Assembly: GCF_018131105.1 (NCBI RefSeq)
Contig: NZ_JAFCJI010000001.1
Span: 744,001 to 808,000, forward strand
Reading direction: 5' to 3'
Source: Bradyrhizobium manausense
GTDB lineage: Bacteria; Pseudomonadota; Alphaproteobacteria; Rhizobiales; Xanthobacteraceae
Length of the DNA: 64,000 nt
A model generated the notes under the pieces. It was not told the origin of the DNA, searched no databases, and saw only the letters and a list, made by a program, of their open reading frames with translations. This document shows, one piece after another, positions 17,577-26,149 of the stretch. Each line of letters begins with the position of its first letter. Positions within the stretch are counted from its first letter, which is position 1. Made by a program: the position numbers and the translations under genes.

Positions 17577-18341
17577 CTATCCCTCCACATTCGCCTTCAT
17601 CGCCGCCTCGAACTTGTCGACGAACTCGGTGAGCTCGTCGCCGCCGATGTCGCTGACGGCCCAGAAGTTCAAGCCGCGCTCGCCCCAGCGGCGGCAGTTG
17701 AAGCCCTGCATGGTCTGCGTCTTCGGCGGCCGGTGCTCGGTGCTCGCGGTCTGCGCCACGAACAGGTTGATGATGTGCTGCCGCCGCCGGTAGACGACGG
17801 CGCCGATGGCGCGCGCATCGACATAGTCAAGCCGGCCGCCGACCAGGGTAAAGCCTTGCGCGGTGAGGTCGATTACGGGCGGAGCGACGTCGAGCTTGCC
17901 GTTGAACCAGGGCTTGACCGTGTGCTGGTCGGTCGAGACGACGTCGATGAGATGGCCGGCCTGGAGCGAGCGCAGATGCGCGGAGACGACCTCCGAGAGG
18001 ATGCGCTGCTGGTCGTCCTGGCGCAGCACGACGGCGACGACGCCGGAGGCGGCGAGCGCCGAGACCGCCGAGCCCATGGCGAAACCGCGCAGCACGGAGC
18101 GACGGCTCGGCTGCGGCCGCGCTTGCGGTATCGACGCCTCGATACGGGCGCGCAAGGTCGCGGGCGCGCTGTAGCGCAGCTTGGTGTCGGCCAGCACGCG
18201 CTTCATCTCGCGCTGCGCGGCCAACTCGGCCGTGCAGGCCGGGCAGGTGGCGATATGGGCTTCGACCTCGCGCGCGTGGCCGGCATCGAGCTCGTTGTCG
18301 AGCAGCGCGTGAAGCAGGATGTTTGCTTCGTCGCAGGTCAT
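17577..18341 (-). CDS. Zinc-finger anti-sigma factor (membrane-anchored)
   Basis: The 254-residue product starts with an anti-sigma zinc-binding domain with the His-x3-Cys-x2-Cys motif (His29, Cys33, Cys36). One membrane segment follows at about residues 85-106, and then a periplasmic domain of about 145 residues. The ATG overlaps the sigma factor stop (ATGA), so the two are translationally coupled and this is almost certainly its cognate inhibitor. The periplasmic domain ends WGERGLNFWAVSDIGGDELTEFVDKF, a pattern common in anti-sigma factors of this class. It would release the sigma factor in response to an envelope signal, possibly linked to copper or oxidants given the cupredoxin in the same operon. 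Confidence 0.88.
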   Translation of the reverse strand: MTCDEANILLHALLDNELDAGHAREVEAHIATCPACTAELAAQREMKRVLADTKLRYSAPATLRARIEASIPQARPQPSRRSVLRGFAMGSAVSALAASGVVAVVLRQDDQQRILSEVVSAHLRSLQAGHLIDVVSTDQHTVKPWFNGKLDVAPPVIDLTAQGFTLVGGRLDYVDARAIGAVVYRRRQHIINLFVAQTASTEHRPPKTQTMQGFNCRRWGERGLNFWAVSDIGGDELTEFVDKFEAAMKANVEG

Positions 18342-18886
18342 TTCGAGTGCTCCTCTTCCGCCGTCCAGGCCGCGCGCAGCATGGCGCGGGCGCGGGCGAG
18401 GCGGGACATCACGGTGCCGACGGGGGCGCCGACGGCGTCTGCAATTTCACGATAGGACAGGTTGTTGATCTCCCGCAGCACGAAGGTTTCCTTGAACGGC
18501 TCGGCGAGCGCGTCGATCATCTTGCGAATGGCGCCGGCGTCGCGGCTGCGCAGCACCTCGGTCTCCGGGCTCGCCTCGTTCTCCTGCCACATCGGCGTCT
18601 GGTCGGAGGCGCCGGGTGTGTCCTCGATCGCGGCGTGCTTGTGTGCGCGTCGGGCGTATTCGGCGTTGCAGACATTGCGCAGGATCGCGAACAGCCACGG
18701 CTTCATCGCCGGACCGCGATAGCTGTCGAAGTGCTTCAGCGCACGCAAATAGCATTCCTGCACCGCGTCCTCCGCGTCGGAGGCGTCGCGCAGCAAGTAG
18801 CGTGCGAGCGTGTAGACGTCGTCGAGATAGGGCAGCGCCGCCTCGCGGAAGCGCTGCGCCTTCTGGAAATCGTCGCTGACGGGCAT
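18338..18886 (-). CDS. ECF RNA polymerase sigma factor
   Basis: The 182-residue product has region 2 (YLDDVYTLARYLLRDASDAEDAVQECYLRAL, then KPWLFAILRNVC) and region 4 (FKETFVLREINNLSYREIADAVGAPVGTVMSRLARAR), the standard two-domain ECF layout. The frame is open further upstream, but only from MPVSDDF onward does it fit the family, so I place the start at 18886. It lies 151 bp after the cupredoxin gene with a hairpin between, and it overlaps the anti-sigma gene. The operon order is metallophosphoesterase, cupredoxin, sigma, anti-sigma. Confidence 0.9.
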   Translation of the reverse strand: MPVSDDFQKAQRFREAALPYLDDVYTLARYLLRDASDAEDAVQECYLRALKHFDSYRGPAMKPWLFAILRNVCNAEYARRAHKHAAIEDTPGASDQTPMWQENEASPETEVLRSRDAGAIRKMIDALAEPFKETFVLREINNLSYREIADAVGAPVGTVMSRLARARAMLRAAWTAEEEHSK

Positions 18887-18980
18887 CGCCTCTCGCTTTG
18901 CCTCTTGCTGCGTTTCGTACGTCGTTGCGTGCTTCGTGTCGTCCTTCGTGCCGTCCTTGGGTCTGGCCGAAGGCACACGA

Positions 18981-19010
18981 GCCCGGCCGGCGTGGGACCA
19001 CCGGCCGGGC
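18981..19010. other. GC-rich hairpin between cupredoxin and sigma genes
   Basis: A perfect 10-bp inverted repeat (GCCCGGCCGG / CCGGCCGGGC) with a 10-base spacer lies in the 151-bp gap. It lacks a T-rich tail, so it may be an mRNA stability or partial attenuation element that lowers sigma factor expression relative to the upstream genes. Confidence 0.5.
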
Positions 19011-19037
19011 AGGACAGAGATGCCTTGGTTGGAGACG

Positions 19038-19367
19038 TTACTCAACCGTGATCATCCCGGTCATGTGCGGGTGCAACGAACAAAAATACTTGTAGTCGCC
19101 CGCATTGGTGAAGGTGAACGTGAATTTGTCGTCGGTATCCAGGGTCTTGGACCTGAATTTTCCGGCCGACACCACGGTGTGGGGGATGTCGTCCCGGTTC
19201 GTCCAGGTCACGGTCGTGCCGACCTTGATCTTGAGCTCCGGCGGCTGAAAGACAAAATTGTCGATATGCACCTCCAAGGCGGTGTCGTCGGCACGGGCGG
19301 TCGTGACGGGGAGCAGGATGGCCGCGGCCACAGCGACCCCGAAGTCGCGGCGATTGAGTGTCTTCAT
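19038..19367 (-). CDS. Cupredoxin-domain exported protein
   Basis: The 109-residue product has a signal peptide (NRRDFGVAVAAAILLP, possibly TAT because of the double arginine; cleavage after ARA) and one plastocyanin-like domain. The type 1 copper ligands are all present: His63 in DIPHTV, then Cys96, His99 and Met102 in FCSLHPHM. It resembles amicyanin/pseudoazurin-type electron carriers or copper-binding proteins of the periplasm. It lies 14 bp after the metallophosphoesterase gene and upstream of the sigma/anti-sigma pair, so it is probably induced by that sigma factor. Confidence 0.88.
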   Translation of the reverse strand: MKTLNRRDFGVAVAAAILLPVTTARADDTALEVHIDNFVFQPPELKIKVGTTVTWTNRDDIPHTVVSAGKFRSKTLDTDDKFTFTFTNAGDYKYFCSLHPHMTGMITVE

Positions 19368-19381
19368 CTGTCAGCTTCCGA

Positions 19382-20326
19382 TTAACCCTGGAGCGGCGTG
19401 TCGATGATCGCGAGCCGCTGCTCATTCTGCTTGAAGTTGATGCTGGCGACCCCGAGCATCGAGCGGAGCTTGGCGTCCTCGACCTTCATCGGTCCGGGCG
19501 AGGAGGCGGCGCCCGGTGCCGGTTGCGGGAAGGCGGTCGAACGCGCGGTGTGGAAGGTGACGTTGCCCTCGACCTTCTGCATCACCTGATGGATGTGGCC
19601 GTTGAGCACGGTGACCGAGCCAAAGCCCTTGACGTATTCGAGCGCGCGGCCGCCGTCCTCGGTGCCCCAGCCCCATTCCGGATAGACGGTCCACAGCGGA
19701 ATATGAGCGAACAAGACAATGGGCGTGGATTTCGACTTGCCGCGGAGATCGTCCTCGAGCCAGGCAAGCTGCTCGGCGCCGAGATTGCCGAGACCGCCGG
19801 CCTTGAGGTCGACGACGTTGACGAGGCCGACGAAGTGCACGCCGCCGGCGTCGAAGGAGTACCAACCCGCGCCCTTGGTGCCGCGGCCGTAGCGCTCGCG
19901 ATAGAACTTCACCTCTTCGTCGAGGAAGTCATGCTCGCCGGGCACGTAGTGAACGTCCAGCTTGGACTGCGAAATGATGCGATCGGCGTTATCGAACTCG
20001 GCGGCCTTGGACAGATGGGTGATGTCGCCGGTGTGGATCATGAACGACGGCTTGGCCGGCATCGCGTTGATCTTGTTGACGGCTTCTTCCAGCGTGCCCA
20101 GCGCATTGGGGTTGGCCGGCTTGTCGAAGCCGACATGGCTGTCGCTGATCTGGAGGAAGGTCATGCCGGGCGCGGCGGCGGTTGCGGCCTCAGCGGAATC
20201 GATGATGCCGAGCGAGCGCGGCACACCACCCGTGATGGTCCAGAGCACCCCGGTGCCGGCCCATGTCATGCATTCCAGCACCTTGCGGCGGCTGACGCCG
20301 TCGTCCCCGTGATCGTGTCCGCTCAT
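19382..20326 (-). CDS. TAT-exported metallophosphoesterase
   Basis: The 314-residue product has a twin-arginine signal (SRRKVLECM, residues 12-20) and a calcineurin-like phosphoesterase domain. The metal-ligand motifs appear in order: DSH (Asp62, His64), GD (Asp101), GEHD (130-133), AHIP and GHIH. The third motif is normally GNH[DE]; here Asn is replaced by Glu. The protein is probably periplasmic and acts on a phosphoester that I cannot name. It is the first gene of the operon with cupredoxin, ECF sigma factor and anti-sigma factor. Confidence 0.85.
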   Translation of the reverse strand: MSGHDHGDDGVSRRKVLECMTWAGTGVLWTITGGVPRSLGIIDSAEAATAAAPGMTFLQISDSHVGFDKPANPNALGTLEEAVNKINAMPAKPSFMIHTGDITHLSKAAEFDNADRIISQSKLDVHYVPGEHDFLDEEVKFYRERYGRGTKGAGWYSFDAGGVHFVGLVNVVDLKAGGLGNLGAEQLAWLEDDLRGKSKSTPIVLFAHIPLWTVYPEWGWGTEDGGRALEYVKGFGSVTVLNGHIHQVMQKVEGNVTFHTARSTAFPQPAPGAASSPGPMKVEDAKLRSMLGVASINFKQNEQRLAIIDTPLQG

Positions 20327-20465
20327 CGCACGTCTCCTTTGGCCCGGAATTGGGCTTCGGGGGAGGTGATCGGGGGAGGGTCCGATTTATTCGCGGGGCG
20401 TGATGACGTTTTCGTGAGGTGGGATCACATGCGCCTGGCGCGGGACCTCGGAGGTGAACGGAGAC

Positions 20466-21350
20466 CTACGCAGAAAATTCCCGGACCGCTTGCACCACCA
20501 TGGCCGGAGCTTCCTGCGCTACGCAATGGCCGGCGCCTTCGAAGACGAGCGTTCGGGCGTGCGGGATGAGCGCCCTGGCGCGTGAGGCCATCTCCTTGTA
20601 GATCGGCCACGATGTCTCGGCGGTCGTCACCATCACGGGGCACGCGACTTCGCTGAACCAGGCAAAGGGATTGCCGCGCGCGTCGCCGATATAGACTTGC
20701 TCCATCGCCTCGTAGATCGGACGCAGCATCGCCGACTCGATCTCGGGCGTGCAGCAAAGGCGTATCCGGCCATTGTCGAGTGAAGTGAAGCCGTGCCGGA
20801 CATAGGCCCAGAGCGACGTCTCGGTCCAATCCGCAAAGGCAGGCGCGGCACGGTAGCGTTCGAAGACGGCATCGGCACTGTCGAACTCTGCCTGTCGGCG
20901 CAGCGCGCCCTGCGCGCGGGAGAGCGATTGCTCGCTCAGTCCTGCGGATGGATCGCGCGCCGCCTTCGGATTCATGACGGTCGGCTCCATCACGAACAGG
21001 CGCGTAAAGCATCCCGGCAGCATCTTTGCCGCCAGCAAAAGGTCAGTCGCGCCCGCGCTGTGGCCGACGCCATAGACCTGGCGCAAGCCCAGCGCATCGA
21101 TCACCCGGCAGATGTCGTCGGCAAAATCCACGAAGTGATATGTCGCGGGCTTGTGACTGGCGCCGTGACCACGGCGATCCAGTGCATAGACGGTGTGGGT
21201 CGATGCGAGCTCGCGCGCGACCTCGTCCCAGACGTCGGCGACGAAGCCGGTGCCATGCACGAGCAGGGCGGCCGGCTTGCCGCTTTCGCCCCATTGCAAC
21301 ATGGCGATCTCTGCGCCTGGGAGGCCGATGGAAAAGCGCTGAGAGATCAT
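20466..21350 (-). CDS. Alpha/beta hydrolase
   Basis: The 294-residue product has the alpha/beta-hydrolase fold signs: an oxyanion-hole HGTGF motif (about residues 32-36), ALDRRGHGAS, the nucleophile elbow GHSAGA (Ser about 98), a late Asp region, and the catalytic His in GAGHCVAQEAP near the C-terminus. The substrate is unknown; esterase, lactonase or C-C hydrolase activity is possible. It starts 12 bp after the GMC oxidoreductase stop, so the two form an operon. Confidence 0.82.
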   Translation of the reverse strand: MISQRFSIGLPGAEIAMLQWGESGKPAALLVHGTGFVADVWDEVARELASTHTVYALDRRGHGASHKPATYHFVDFADDICRVIDALGLRQVYGVGHSAGATDLLLAAKMLPGCFTRLFVMEPTVMNPKAARDPSAGLSEQSLSRAQGALRRQAEFDSADAVFERYRAAPAFADWTETSLWAYVRHGFTSLDNGRIRLCCTPEIESAMLRPIYEAMEQVYIGDARGNPFAWFSEVACPVMVTTAETSWPIYKEMASRARALIPHARTLVFEGAGHCVAQEAPAMVVQAVREFSA

Positions 21351-21362
21351 GGTGAGGGGATG

Positions 21363-22982
21363 CTACTTCGCATCCTCCAAAATCATCGCAGCACCCTTCT
21401 CGGCGATCATTGCCGTCGGCGTGTTGGTGTTGCCCGAGGTGATCGTCGGCATGATCGAGGCATCGACGACGCGAAGACCGCTGAGGCCATAGAAGCGCAA
21501 GCGTTCGTCGACCACAGCCATGGGATCGCTCGCCGCGCCCATCTTCGCGGTACCTACGGGATGGAAGATGGTGGTGCCGATGTCGCCGGCGGCCTTTGCG
21601 AGCGAGGCATCGTCGTTGCCGACGGTGGGGCCGGGCAGATATTCGGTGGGGCGATATTTAGCGAGCGCCTTCTGCTGCATCAGGCGGCGCGTGGTGCGGA
21701 TGGCGTCTGCGCCGACCTGGCGGTCATCGTCAGTCGACAGATAGTTTGGTGCGATGATCGGCTTCTCATCCGGCGTGGCCGAGCGCAGCCGCACGGTGCC
21801 GCGCGAGGTCGGCTGGAGATTGCAGGCGCTGACCGTGATCGCCGGAAAGCGGTGCAGGGGATCGCCGAACTTGTCGAGCGACAGCGGCTGCACGTGGAAC
21901 TGGATGTTGGCGCGCGCGCGCGTCGCGTCGGAGCGGGTGAAGATGCCAAGCTGCGAGGGCGCCATGGTCAGCGGACCGCGGCGGCGGAAGGCGTAGTCGA
22001 GGCCCATCAGGCCGCGGCGGAACAGATTGTAATAGGTCTCGTTCAGCGTGCGCACGCCCTCGACCTTGTAGATCGCACGCTGCTGCAGATGGTCCTGCAG
22101 ATTGCGTCCCACACCCGGCTTGTCCATGACGATGTCGATGCCGAGCGGCGACAGCCAGTCGGCAGGCCCGATGCCGGAGCGATGCAGCACCTGCACCGAG
22201 CCGATCGAGCCGGCCGACAGGATCACCTCGCGCCTCGCGCGCGCCTCGATGATCTCGCCGTTCTGGATGAAGCGGACGCCGACGGCGCGGCCCTGCTCGA
22301 TGATCAGGCGATCGACCAGCACATGCTTCTCGAGCCGCAGATTGGGACGGTTCAGCGCCGGCTTGAGGAAGCCGCGCGCCGACGACCAGCGCCGGCCGCG
22401 CTTCTGGTTGACGTGAAAATAGCTGGTGCCTTCGTTGTCGCCGGTGTTGAAGTCCGGGATGCGCTTGATGCCCATTTCTTCCGCGGCATTGCCGACGGCA
22501 TCGAGAACGTCCCAGGACAGCCGCGGCGCCTCGATACGCCAGCCGCCGCCGGCACCGTGATGCTCGCTTGCGCCGAGGAAGTGATCCTCTAGCCGTTTGA
22601 ACAGCGGCAGCACATCGTCATAGCCCCAGCCGGTCATGCCGAGTTGGCGCCAGTGATCGTAGTCGGCGGCCTGGCCGCGCATCGAGATCATGGCATTGAT
22701 CGCCGAGGAGCCGCCGATCACCTTGCCGCGGGGATAGGATAGCGAGCGGCCGTTCAGGCCCGGCTCGGCCTCGGTCTTGAACATCCAGTCCGAGCGCGGA
22801 TTGCCGATGGCGAAGAGGTAGCCGACCGGAATATGGAACCAGATCCAGTTGTCGTCCCCGCCGGCCTCGAGGATGAGGACGCGGTTTTTGGGCTCCGCCG
22901 ATAGCCGGTTGGCCATGATGCAGCCCGCCGTGCCGGCGCCCACAACAATGTAGTCAAACTCACCTTCGAGCCGTCTCGGCAT
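21363..22982 (-). CDS. GMC family FAD-dependent oxidoreductase
   Basis: The 539-residue product has an N-terminal FAD-binding fold (DYIVVGAGTAGCIMANRLS, residues 10-28) and the GMC signatures PRGKVIGGSSAINAM and AGSIGSVQVLHRSGIG. The C-terminal active-site region holds the catalytic His in FHPVGTAKMG and Asn in TSGNTNTPT. It is of the choline dehydrogenase/alcohol dehydrogenase type and of usual length. No betaine genes are nearby, so an alcohol or polyol substrate is as likely as choline. It is upstream of the alpha/beta hydrolase in one operon. Confidence 0.88.
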   Translation of the reverse strand: MPRRLEGEFDYIVVGAGTAGCIMANRLSAEPKNRVLILEAGGDDNWIWFHIPVGYLFAIGNPRSDWMFKTEAEPGLNGRSLSYPRGKVIGGSSAINAMISMRGQAADYDHWRQLGMTGWGYDDVLPLFKRLEDHFLGASEHHGAGGGWRIEAPRLSWDVLDAVGNAAEEMGIKRIPDFNTGDNEGTSYFHVNQKRGRRWSSARGFLKPALNRPNLRLEKHVLVDRLIIEQGRAVGVRFIQNGEIIEARARREVILSAGSIGSVQVLHRSGIGPADWLSPLGIDIVMDKPGVGRNLQDHLQQRAIYKVEGVRTLNETYYNLFRRGLMGLDYAFRRRGPLTMAPSQLGIFTRSDATRARANIQFHVQPLSLDKFGDPLHRFPAITVSACNLQPTSRGTVRLRSATPDEKPIIAPNYLSTDDDRQVGADAIRTTRRLMQQKALAKYRPTEYLPGPTVGNDDASLAKAAGDIGTTIFHPVGTAKMGAASDPMAVVDERLRFYGLSGLRVVDASIMPTITSGNTNTPTAMIAEKGAAMILEDAK

Positions 22983-23034
22983 TCTGCTTCCACCCGGATG
23001 ATCTCTAAACGTTCCACCCTAATAGGCAGACGAA

Positions 23035-23062
23035 GACGGCCGGGACAAGTCCGGCCATGACG
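23035..23062. repeat. Short palindromic repeat, second family, copy A
   Basis: GGCCGGGACAAGTCCGGCC followed by ATGACG. The same core occurs at 34675-34705. It lies in the divergent spacer between the GMC oxidoreductase and the M20 gene. Confidence 0.65.
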
Positions 23063-23156
23063 TGAGGACAGGTCTACCCTCGATCTGTGGGAGTTAGGCG
23101 GACTGGTGGTCGCATGGTAGACAGTCCTGTATTTTCAACAAAGCTTGAGTCCCTCC

Positions 23157-24329
23157 ATGCCGATCGTGAACCGCGTCGCCGACCTTCAACCCGATATCCA
23201 GGCCTGGCGGCGTGACATCCACCAGCACCCCGAGTTGCTTTATGACGTCCACCGCACCGCAGCATTCGTCGCGGACCGTCTGCGCGAGTTCGGTTGCGAT
23301 GAGGTCGTGACCGGCATCGGCCAGACCGGCGTGGTCGGCGTGATCAAGGGCAGCAAGCCGACGGGCGAGGGCCTCAAGGTGATCGGCCTGCGCGCCGATA
23401 TGGATGCGCTGCCTGTCGAGGAACAGACCAACCTGCCTTACGCGTCCAGGATTCCGGGCAAGATGCACGCCTGCGGCCATGACGGCCACACCGCGATGCT
23501 GCTCGGTGCTGCGCGCTATCTCGCCGAGACCCGCAACTTCGCCGGCGACGCCATCGTGATCTTCCAGCCAGCCGAGGAAGGCGGCGCCGGCGGCGCGGCC
23601 ATGGTCAAGGACGGCATGATGGAGCGCTTCGGCATCGAGCAGGTCTACGGCATGCACAACGGTCCCGGCATCCCGATCGGCTCGTTCGCGATCCGGCCGG
23701 GCCCGATCATGGCGGCGACCGACGAGGTCGACATCAAGATCGAGGGGCTCGGCGGCCACGCCGCGCGCCCGCACAAGTGCATCGATTCCGTTCTGGTCGG
23801 CGCACAGGTGATCACCGCGCTGCAGTCGATCGTTGCGCGCAGCGTCGATCCGCTGGAATCAGCGGTGATCTCGATCTGCGAATTCCACGCCGGCAATGCC
23901 CGCAACGTCATCCCGCAGACCGCGGAACTGCGCGGCACCATTCGCACGCTGTCGCCGGAGGTGCGCAAGCTTGTCGAGAAGCGCGTGCGTGAAGTGGTGG
24001 CGGGCGTTGCGCAGATCACTGGCGCCAAGATCGATTTGCACTACAAGCGCAACTACCCTGTCGTGAACAATCACGCCGCGGAGACCGAGGTGGCGGCGCG
24101 CATTGCCAAGCAGGTCGCAGGCGACGCCAATGTGCACGACATGCAGCCGCTGATGGGCGGCGAGGACTTTGCCTACATGCTGGAAGCGCGTCCCGGCGCG
24201 TTCATCTTCTGCGGCAACGGCGACAGCGCCGGCCTGCATCACCCCGCCTACAATTTCAACGACGAGGCGATCGTGTTCGGCACGTCCTACTGGGTCAAGC
24301 TGGTCGAGGAACAGCTCGCGGCGTCGTGA
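23157..24329 (+). CDS. M20 family amidohydrolase (hippurate hydrolase-like)
   Basis: The 390-residue product is a zinc-dependent amidohydrolase that removes N-acyl groups from amino acids, or a related substrate. It has the M20D signatures WRRDIHQHPELLYD, GLRADMDALPV, MHACGHDGHTAML (metal ligands), QPAEEGGAGG (catalytic Glu) and GGEDFAYML near the C-terminus. The ATG at 23157 is preferred over an upstream TTG at 23145. A strong terminator follows, so it is probably monocistronic. Confidence 0.9.
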   Translation: MPIVNRVADLQPDIQAWRRDIHQHPELLYDVHRTAAFVADRLREFGCDEVVTGIGQTGVVGVIKGSKPTGEGLKVIGLRADMDALPVEEQTNLPYASRIPGKMHACGHDGHTAMLLGAARYLAETRNFAGDAIVIFQPAEEGGAGGAAMVKDGMMERFGIEQVYGMHNGPGIPIGSFAIRPGPIMAATDEVDIKIEGLGGHAARPHKCIDSVLVGAQVITALQSIVARSVDPLESAVISICEFHAGNARNVIPQTAELRGTIRTLSPEVRKLVEKRVREVVAGVAQITGAKIDLHYKRNYPVVNNHAAETEVAARIAKQVAGDANVHDMQPLMGGEDFAYMLEARPGAFIFCGNGDSAGLHHPAYNFNDEAIVFGTSYWVKLVEEQLAAS

Positions 24330-24349
24330 CACTGAGCGAAATCATAATG

Positions 24350-24382
24350 AAAAGGGCCCGTGCATCGCACGGGCCCTTTTTG
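24350..24382. terminator. Terminator between convergent M20 and Pit genes
   Basis: A 14-bp perfect stem (24350-24363 and 24367-24380) with a tight loop runs into a T run on the plus strand and has an A run on the other arm, so it can serve both genes. Confidence 0.9.
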
Positions 24383-24402
24383 TTGGTGTGCCGTCTCGCT
24401 GC

Positions 24403-26025
24403 TCAGAAGACGTGCGAGAACAGATAGTAGAGCACGCCCGAGATGATCATCGCGGCCGGCAGGGTCAGCACCCAGGCCATCGCGATGTTGCGGATCGTCG
24501 CCCATTGCAGGCCCGAGCCGTTGGCGGCCATGGTGCCGGCGATGCCCGATGACAGCACGTGGGTGGTCGACACCGGCAGGCCGTAGATGTCGGCGGCAGC
24601 GATGGTGGCGGCCGCAGTGATCTCGGCGCAGGCGCCCTGCGCATAGGTCAGGTGGGTCTTGCCGATCTTCTCGCCGACCGTGACGACGATGCGCTTCCAG
24701 CCGACCATGGTGCCGAGGCCAAGCGCAATGGCGACCACGATCTTTACCCAGCCAGGGATGAACTTCGTGGCGCTGTCGAGCGAGCCCTTGTAGGCGTTGA
24801 GCACGGTGACATCGGCAGCGCTGAGCTCCGCTTCCTTGTCCTTCATCAGGAAACGTAGGGCTTCGGAGGCGAGGTACATGTCGTTACGGGTGTTGCCGAC
24901 GAGGTCGGCCGGCACCTTGGCGAGCGAGCCGTAGGTGCTCACCTGCCTGGAGATGTCGCGCACGAGCACGGCGAGCGACGGGAACGTTCCGGCGTTGACC
25001 TCGTGCTGCGCGACATAGTTGGTCACTGCGGGCCGGGGATTGCCGATCACGTTGTAGCCGGCAGCCTTGCCTTCGATGATCTTGCTGGCGGCCTCCGAGT
25101 TCTGGCTGAACGCGGCGAGCTGGCTTTCCGGCAGGGCGCGGTTGAGCGCGTAGGCGGTCGGCACGGTGCCGATCAGGATCAGCATGATCAGGCCCATGCC
25201 CTTCTGACCGTCATTGGAGCCGTGGAAGAAGCTCACCAGCGTGCAGGTGAGGATCAGGATGCCGCGGATCCACCACGGCGGCGGCTGGTCGCCCTTTGGC
25301 TCGCCGAACAGAGCGGGCGTCACGCGCAGCAGCACGGTGCGCAGGATCAGCAGCAGGCCGGCGGCAAGCGCGAAACCAAACAGCGGCGACAGCAGCAGCG
25401 CCTTGCCGATGTTGGTGGCCTGGGTCCAGTCGACGCCGGTGGTGCCGCTGCGACCATGCAGAACCGCATTCATGATGCCGACGCCCATGATCGAGCCGAT
25501 CAGCGTGTGCGAGCTCGAGGCCGGCAGGCCAAAATACCAGGTGCCGACGTTCCAGATGATGGCGGCGATCAAGAGCGCGAACACCATCGCGAAGCCGGCG
25601 CTGGAGCCGACCTGGAGGATCAGCTCGACCGGCAGCAGCGAGACGATGCCGAATGCGACTGCGCCGGAGGACAGCAGCACGCCGAACAGGTTGAACATGC
25701 CGGACCACACCACGGCGATATGGGCGGGCAGCGAGCGGGTATAGATCACGGTCGCGACCGCGTTGGCGGTGTCGTGGAAGCCGTTCACGAACTCGAAGCC
25801 GAGCGCGATCAGGAGCGCGACGAAGAGCAGGAGGAAGGGAGCGAAGGTCTTGACCTGCGCGCCGGACGCATCGACGTCGACCCAGATGCTGTAGGCGACG
25901 AAGAGCAGCGCGGCGGCGATCACGCCCATATAGATCACGCCGGTGAGCGGATGGAATCCGCGATTGAGGTCCGGCCCCTTACTCAAAGCAGGCTCGATGG
26001 AGCCCGGCAAAGCAACGTCACTCAT
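24403..26025 (-). CDS. pit: Inorganic phosphate transporter, PiT family
   Basis: The 540-residue inner-membrane protein imports phosphate, probably as a metal-phosphate complex with protons. Both PiT signature repeats are present: GFHDTANAVATVIYTR in the N-terminal half and HGSNDGQKG in the second half. Membrane segments fill the first 290 and the last 130 residues, and a hydrophilic loop of about 110 residues lies between. The start at 26025 follows a CAGGAGA ribosome binding site. The open frame extends 38 codons further, but these lack support. Confidence 0.92.
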   Translation of the reverse strand: MSDVALPGSIEPALSKGPDLNRGFHPLTGVIYMGVIAAALLFVAYSIWVDVDASGAQVKTFAPFLLLFVALLIALGFEFVNGFHDTANAVATVIYTRSLPAHIAVVWSGMFNLFGVLLSSGAVAFGIVSLLPVELILQVGSSAGFAMVFALLIAAIIWNVGTWYFGLPASSSHTLIGSIMGVGIMNAVLHGRSGTTGVDWTQATNIGKALLLSPLFGFALAAGLLLILRTVLLRVTPALFGEPKGDQPPPWWIRGILILTCTLVSFFHGSNDGQKGMGLIMLILIGTVPTAYALNRALPESQLAAFSQNSEAASKIIEGKAAGYNVIGNPRPAVTNYVAQHEVNAGTFPSLAVLVRDISRQVSTYGSLAKVPADLVGNTRNDMYLASEALRFLMKDKEAELSAADVTVLNAYKGSLDSATKFIPGWVKIVVAIALGLGTMVGWKRIVVTVGEKIGKTHLTYAQGACAEITAAATIAAADIYGLPVSTTHVLSSGIAGTMAANGSGLQWATIRNIAMAWVLTLPAAMIISGVLYYLFSHVF

Positions 26026-26149
26026 TGGAAATTCTCCTGTCCCAAGGCCTCGACTTTGCGCGCGGCGTGTGACAGGCGATTGAAACGGCGTGCAGGCCGC
26101 CGAAATGACGTGCGTTCTCCACGGCTTGTTGCTGTGCATCGGAGCCGCG

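Noticed and set aside
20793..22592. 599-codon plus-strand open frame opposite the hydrolase and GMC oxidoreductase
   Set aside because: It spans two real genes and the gap between them on the other strand; composition is that of a shadow frame.
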